Under the pieces are notes generated by a model. That model saw only the letters and a program-made list of their open reading frames with translations. It was not told where the DNA came from and ran no database searches. DNA of 64,000 bases from Pollutimonas sp035515055 (GTDB taxonomy: Bacteria; Pseudomonadota; Gammaproteobacteria; Burkholderiales; Burkholderiaceae_B): NCBI GenBank assembly GCA_035515055.1, contig DATJBV010000067.1, positions 1 to 64,000 on the forward strand, in the 5' to 3' direction. The position numbers and the translations under genes are program-made. Positions 61,338 to 64,000 of the stretch are shown one piece after another (position 1 is the first letter of the stretch; each line of letters opens with the position of its first letter).

Positions 61338-62324
61338 ATGTCTTTGACAGACGAACAAAAAATTGCCTTGTTTCGTAATCTGGCGCGCGCAATGGCGTTA
61401 GACCGGATGATGATGCGTATTATTCGCGCCGGAAAGATGGTCGGGTTCTACCACGAAGGAGGCATTGCGCTCGCTCCTGGAGTAGCGGCAGGCACGTTTC
61501 TGGAAAAGACCGACATCATGTGGCCGCACTATCGCGCACATGGTCTCGCGCATATGCTCAGCAAAGGCATAGACATCAAGTATTACGTTGCGGAGCATAT
61601 GGGGCGTGAGGCGGGATGCTGTAAGGGTCGCTCCAGCTTTCATATGTCGTTTCCCGACGATCATGTTTTCGGATTCTCGGGCAATATCGGCGCAAATTTT
61701 CCCCTGAGTGTCGGCTACGGATTCGCGGCAAAGTTCAAAAAATCCGGACAAGTGGTCATGAATTGTTCAGGCGACGGGTCCTATGGCGAAGGGCGCTGTC
61801 ATGAAGCGTTGCTGATGTCGGCCAATTGGAAACTGCCCGTTATTTTCTGGTGTGAAGCCAACGGCATGGCTCAACACAGCAACGTGAAAGACCTCTTTCC
61901 CGGTCCGAATATTTCCAGCTTGGCAGGCGGCTTTGGAATTCCCTCTGTCATCGTGGATGGACAAGACGTCTTCGCCTGCGCCGAGGTGGCTTTACAGGCA
62001 CTGGACCACGTACGCAAGGGTAACGGTCCTATCTTCGTTGAATGCAAAACGTACCGGATTCAGGAACATAGCGTCGGCGGTGTCAACTATGAAGGCCCTG
62101 TCCAACGCGACCCCCGGCAGATGGCTGAATGGAAAGAGAACTTCAATCCGCTGAATCTTGCGACGATCCGGTTACTGAAGGAAAAGATCCTACAGCAGGA
62201 AGACATTGACCGCATCAATGCCGAGGCGGAGCGCGAGGCGGATGAGATTGAAGCATTTTGCGAAGCAAGCCCGAAGGCTCTTCCCTCGATCAATGAAATG
62301 CATGCAGCCGTTTACGCGGCATAG
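61338..62324 (+). CDS. 2-oxoacid (pyruvate/acetoin-type) dehydrogenase E1 component, alpha subunit
   Basis: A 328-residue thiamine-diphosphate enzyme subunit. The ThDP-binding motif CSGDGSYGEGRCHEALLMSANWKLPVIFWCEANG (GDG...N) is intact, as are HYRAHGLAHML and the phosphorylation-loop-like region GPNISSLAGGFGIP. The two-gene E1 and this length fit acetoin dehydrogenase (AcoA) or pyruvate dehydrogenase PdhA of the alpha2beta2 type; no acoX or acoR gene is in view, so the substrate is left open. A G-rich ribosome-binding site precedes the ATG. The beta gene starts 18 bp downstream. Confidence 0.88.
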   Translation: MSLTDEQKIALFRNLARAMALDRMMMRIIRAGKMVGFYHEGGIALAPGVAAGTFLEKTDIMWPHYRAHGLAHMLSKGIDIKYYVAEHMGREAGCCKGRSSFHMSFPDDHVFGFSGNIGANFPLSVGYGFAAKFKKSGQVVMNCSGDGSYGEGRCHEALLMSANWKLPVIFWCEANGMAQHSNVKDLFPGPNISSLAGGFGIPSVIVDGQDVFACAEVALQALDHVRKGNGPIFVECKTYRIQEHSVGGVNYEGPVQRDPRQMAEWKENFNPLNLATIRLLKEKILQQEDIDRINAEAEREADEIEAFCEASPKALPSINEMHAAVYAA

Positions 62325-62342
62325 CCGACAAGGGAAAAGATT

Positions 62343-63314
62343 ATGAGCAATCAACGCGAACTCACCCTTTGCGAGGCAATACGTGAAGCCTATATCGATG
62401 AAATGCGCCGCGATGAACGGGTTTTCATGCTAGGCATTAGTATCCAGGCAGGCACTTTTCCACACACCAAGAATCTTTGTGAGGAATTCGGCACTCACCG
62501 AATTGTGGATACGCCGCTTGCGGAAACCGGAATGACCGGGTGCGCCATGGGTGCGGCCCAGGAAGGGCTGCGACCAATATTGGATTTTATGTACGCAGGG
62601 TTTTCGTACTTTGCTGGATCCGAGGTATTCCTCCAGGCTGGGCAATACCATTTTCTGCACGGCAGCCAACACCCGCTTCCCATGGTGATGGTTGGAACTT
62701 GTGGAGTAGGCCGCCGCGTAGGCAACGAGCATGCGACGCTGCCATACGGTACAGCGATTCATCATCCCGGACTCAAGACGTGTATGCCATCCACTCCATA
62801 CGACGCAAAGGGATTAATGAAAGCGGCAATTCGTGATGACAACCCGGTGCTGTTCCTGTGGCATACCAATCTCATGATGCAAAAAGGGCATGTTCCCGAA
62901 GAGGATTACATCGTTCCGTTGGGCGTAGCGGATGTTAAGCGCTCCGGAACGGATGTCACCATATTGACGAGCGGACTGCAGGTGCACAACGCGCTGAAGG
63001 TCGCGGAGAAATTGAAGGACGAAATAAGCGTTGAAGTAGTGGACGCTAGAACGTTTGAGCCTTTCGATCTCGAAACGACGCTGAAATCCATAGAAAAGAC
63101 AACACGATTGATCATTGTCGACGAAGACTTTGAACGAGGGGGATTTGCCGCGGAAGTGTCCGCTCAAGTCATGGAGCACGGATACGACCTGCTGGACGCA
63201 CCTGTCAAGCGCATATGTCACCCGAACATTCCAGTTCCCGGCGGGTATATCGACGTGTACACCATGCCGACGCCTGAGCGGATCGAAGAAGCCGTTCGTG
63301 AAATTTGCCGATAG
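62343..63314 (+). CDS. 2-oxoacid (pyruvate/acetoin-type) dehydrogenase E1 component, beta subunit
   Basis: A 323-residue transketolase-like E1 beta subunit. VDTPLAETGMTGCAMGAAQEGLRPILDFM is the conserved cofactor-contact region with the catalytic Glu, and VDARTFEPFDLETTLKSIEKTTRLIIVDED the C-terminal domain signature. It forms the E1 heterotetramer with the preceding gene product and is followed 8 bp later by the E2 gene. Confidence 0.9.
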   Translation: MSNQRELTLCEAIREAYIDEMRRDERVFMLGISIQAGTFPHTKNLCEEFGTHRIVDTPLAETGMTGCAMGAAQEGLRPILDFMYAGFSYFAGSEVFLQAGQYHFLHGSQHPLPMVMVGTCGVGRRVGNEHATLPYGTAIHHPGLKTCMPSTPYDAKGLMKAAIRDDNPVLFLWHTNLMMQKGHVPEEDYIVPLGVADVKRSGTDVTILTSGLQVHNALKVAEKLKDEISVEVVDARTFEPFDLETTLKSIEKTTRLIIVDEDFERGGFAAEVSAQVMEHGYDLLDAPVKRICHPNIPVPGGYIDVYTMPTPERIEEAVREICR

Positions 63315-63322
63315 GGGACGAA

Positions 63323-64000
63323 ATGATACGTGACGTGATATTGCCCCAGCTTGCCATGGGGATGTCCGAAGGAACCATTGTCGAGTGGGTGGTAGCCGAA
63401 GGTGCATGCGTTGTGCGCGATCAGGCACTTGTATCGATAGAGACCGAGAAGGTCGTGACCGAACTGCCAGCGCCTTATGCGGGTTTTGTTCACGTTCTGG
63501 CACCAGTGGGCGCCAACCTGCCGATCGAAACTCTGATTGCGAAAATTGCCGATACGGAAGCTGAGTATCGCAGCCTGGTGGCTGGGGTTTCTGTCGCCGC
63601 ACCGCGTGCGATGGAGCAAGAACCAGCCGCTACTCCCGCACTTGCTGGCGTTTCACCAGCATCTGCAAATGATGGGAGCCGAAAAATTCGCGTATCAGGC
63701 TTGGCCAAGGCCATTGCAACACAGAACAAGATTGATCTTTCGCAGATTAGTGGTACTGGGCCAGGGGGTCGCGTTATCCGGCGCGATGTACTCTTGGCAA
63801 TCGAACGCGCTGCCAGTCAAGGGCACGTCTCCAGAGCCGGTGAAAACAGTCCGTCCGGCGGCATGCGCGTTAGAGCCAGAATGCCTGTTACGGGGATGCG
63901 TGCCGCAATCGCGCAGAAGATGCTGGCTGCAAAGACGACCGCCGCGGAGACATATGCATTTTTCGAGATTGACATTACGAAGTTGCTGGCCGCAAGGAAA
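63323..64000 (+). CDS. Dihydrolipoamide acyltransferase (E2) of the 2-oxoacid dehydrogenase complex, 5' part (runs off window)
   Basis: The first 226 codons of an E2 gene, open to the window edge. Residues 1-77 form a lipoyl domain with the lipoylated Lys43 in SIETEKVV. An Ala/Pro-rich linker follows. The E1/E3-binding peripheral domain is at about 113-150 (KIRVSGLAKAIATQNKIDL, then GTGPGGRVIRRDV). The start of the catalytic domain (TGMRAAIAQKML) is reached just before the end. AGGGGACG is the ribosome-binding region. E3 is expected further on, or elsewhere in the genome. Confidence 0.9.
   Translation, partial: MIRDVILPQLAMGMSEGTIVEWVVAEGACVVRDQALVSIETEKVVTELPAPYAGFVHVLAPVGANLPIETLIAKIADTEAEYRSLVAGVSVAAPRAMEQEPAATPALAGVSPASANDGSRKIRVSGLAKAIATQNKIDLSQISGTGPGGRVIRRDVLLAIERAASQGHVSRAGENSPSGGMRVRARMPVTGMRAAIAQKMLAAKTTAAETYAFFEIDITKLLAARK

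Overview
The window reads as a chromosomal segment of a betaproteobacterium of the order Burkholderiales, most likely family Alcaligenaceae (Bordetella/Achromobacter/Pusillimonas type). The basis is the gene families and their order: a Bug-type TctCBA transporter, the yebC-purD-hemF-nadD-rsfS-rlmH block, an H-NS protein of the short betaproteobacterial type, a cyanide-insensitive CydAB oxidase followed by DUF2474, and a B12-dependent ribonucleotide reductase. The genus is inferred; no search was run.

Layout. 1-130: 3' end of a 5S rRNA and the rRNA operon terminator. 156-8484: an accessory metabolic locus with a GntR regulator and a FAD/Fe-S 2-hydroxyacid dehydrogenase on the minus strand, divergent from an aminotransferase and the tripartite transporter tctCBA; an identical 12-bp operator lies at each start. 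8481-15048: housekeeping genes on the minus strand (maf, pyk, rlmH, rsfS, nadD, hemF, purD, yebC). 15158-20645: a HerA-like ATPase, a hydroxypyruvate-reductase/tartrate-dehydrogenase pair, a DMT exporter and a quinone oxidoreductase. 20688-26598: fbp-pepN, a DUF4136 lipoprotein, an H-NS protein and a nitrilase-family amidase. 26622-36847: tldD, aroG with a very clear aromatic leader peptide and attenuator, a D-lactate-dehydrogenase-like gene plus glcDEF, mnmA and a TauE/SafE permease. 36850-39279: a GST, purB and tRNA-Lys(CTT).

39280-43692 looks like the worn remnant of an element at tRNA-Lys: a multiply frameshifted tyrosine-integrase tail, small unknown genes, a SRAP/YedK gene, a methyltransferase, two tiny lipoproteins and a CsbD-like gene. 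43797-49361 carries cioAB-DUF2474 and nrdJ. 49391-64000 is a second accessory region. A long minus-strand operon encodes an aldehyde dehydrogenase, DUF1302, DUF1329, a YCF48-like protein, an RND/MMPL transporter, a chemoreceptor and a small membrane protein. A TetR regulator follows, then a plus-strand operon for a 2-oxoacid (pyruvate/acetoin-type) dehydrogenase complex, cut off inside the E2 gene at the window edge. The two operons share a near-identical operator/-35 element, so the TetR protein probably controls both as one regulon.

The strongest signals for follow-up are the aroG leader (Tyr-Tyr-Ala-Ser-Tyr-Phe-Tyr-Phe-Phe after the start Met, a terminator and a matching antiterminator), the TetR-linked two-operon catabolic/export locus of unknown substrate, and the GntR dual operator.
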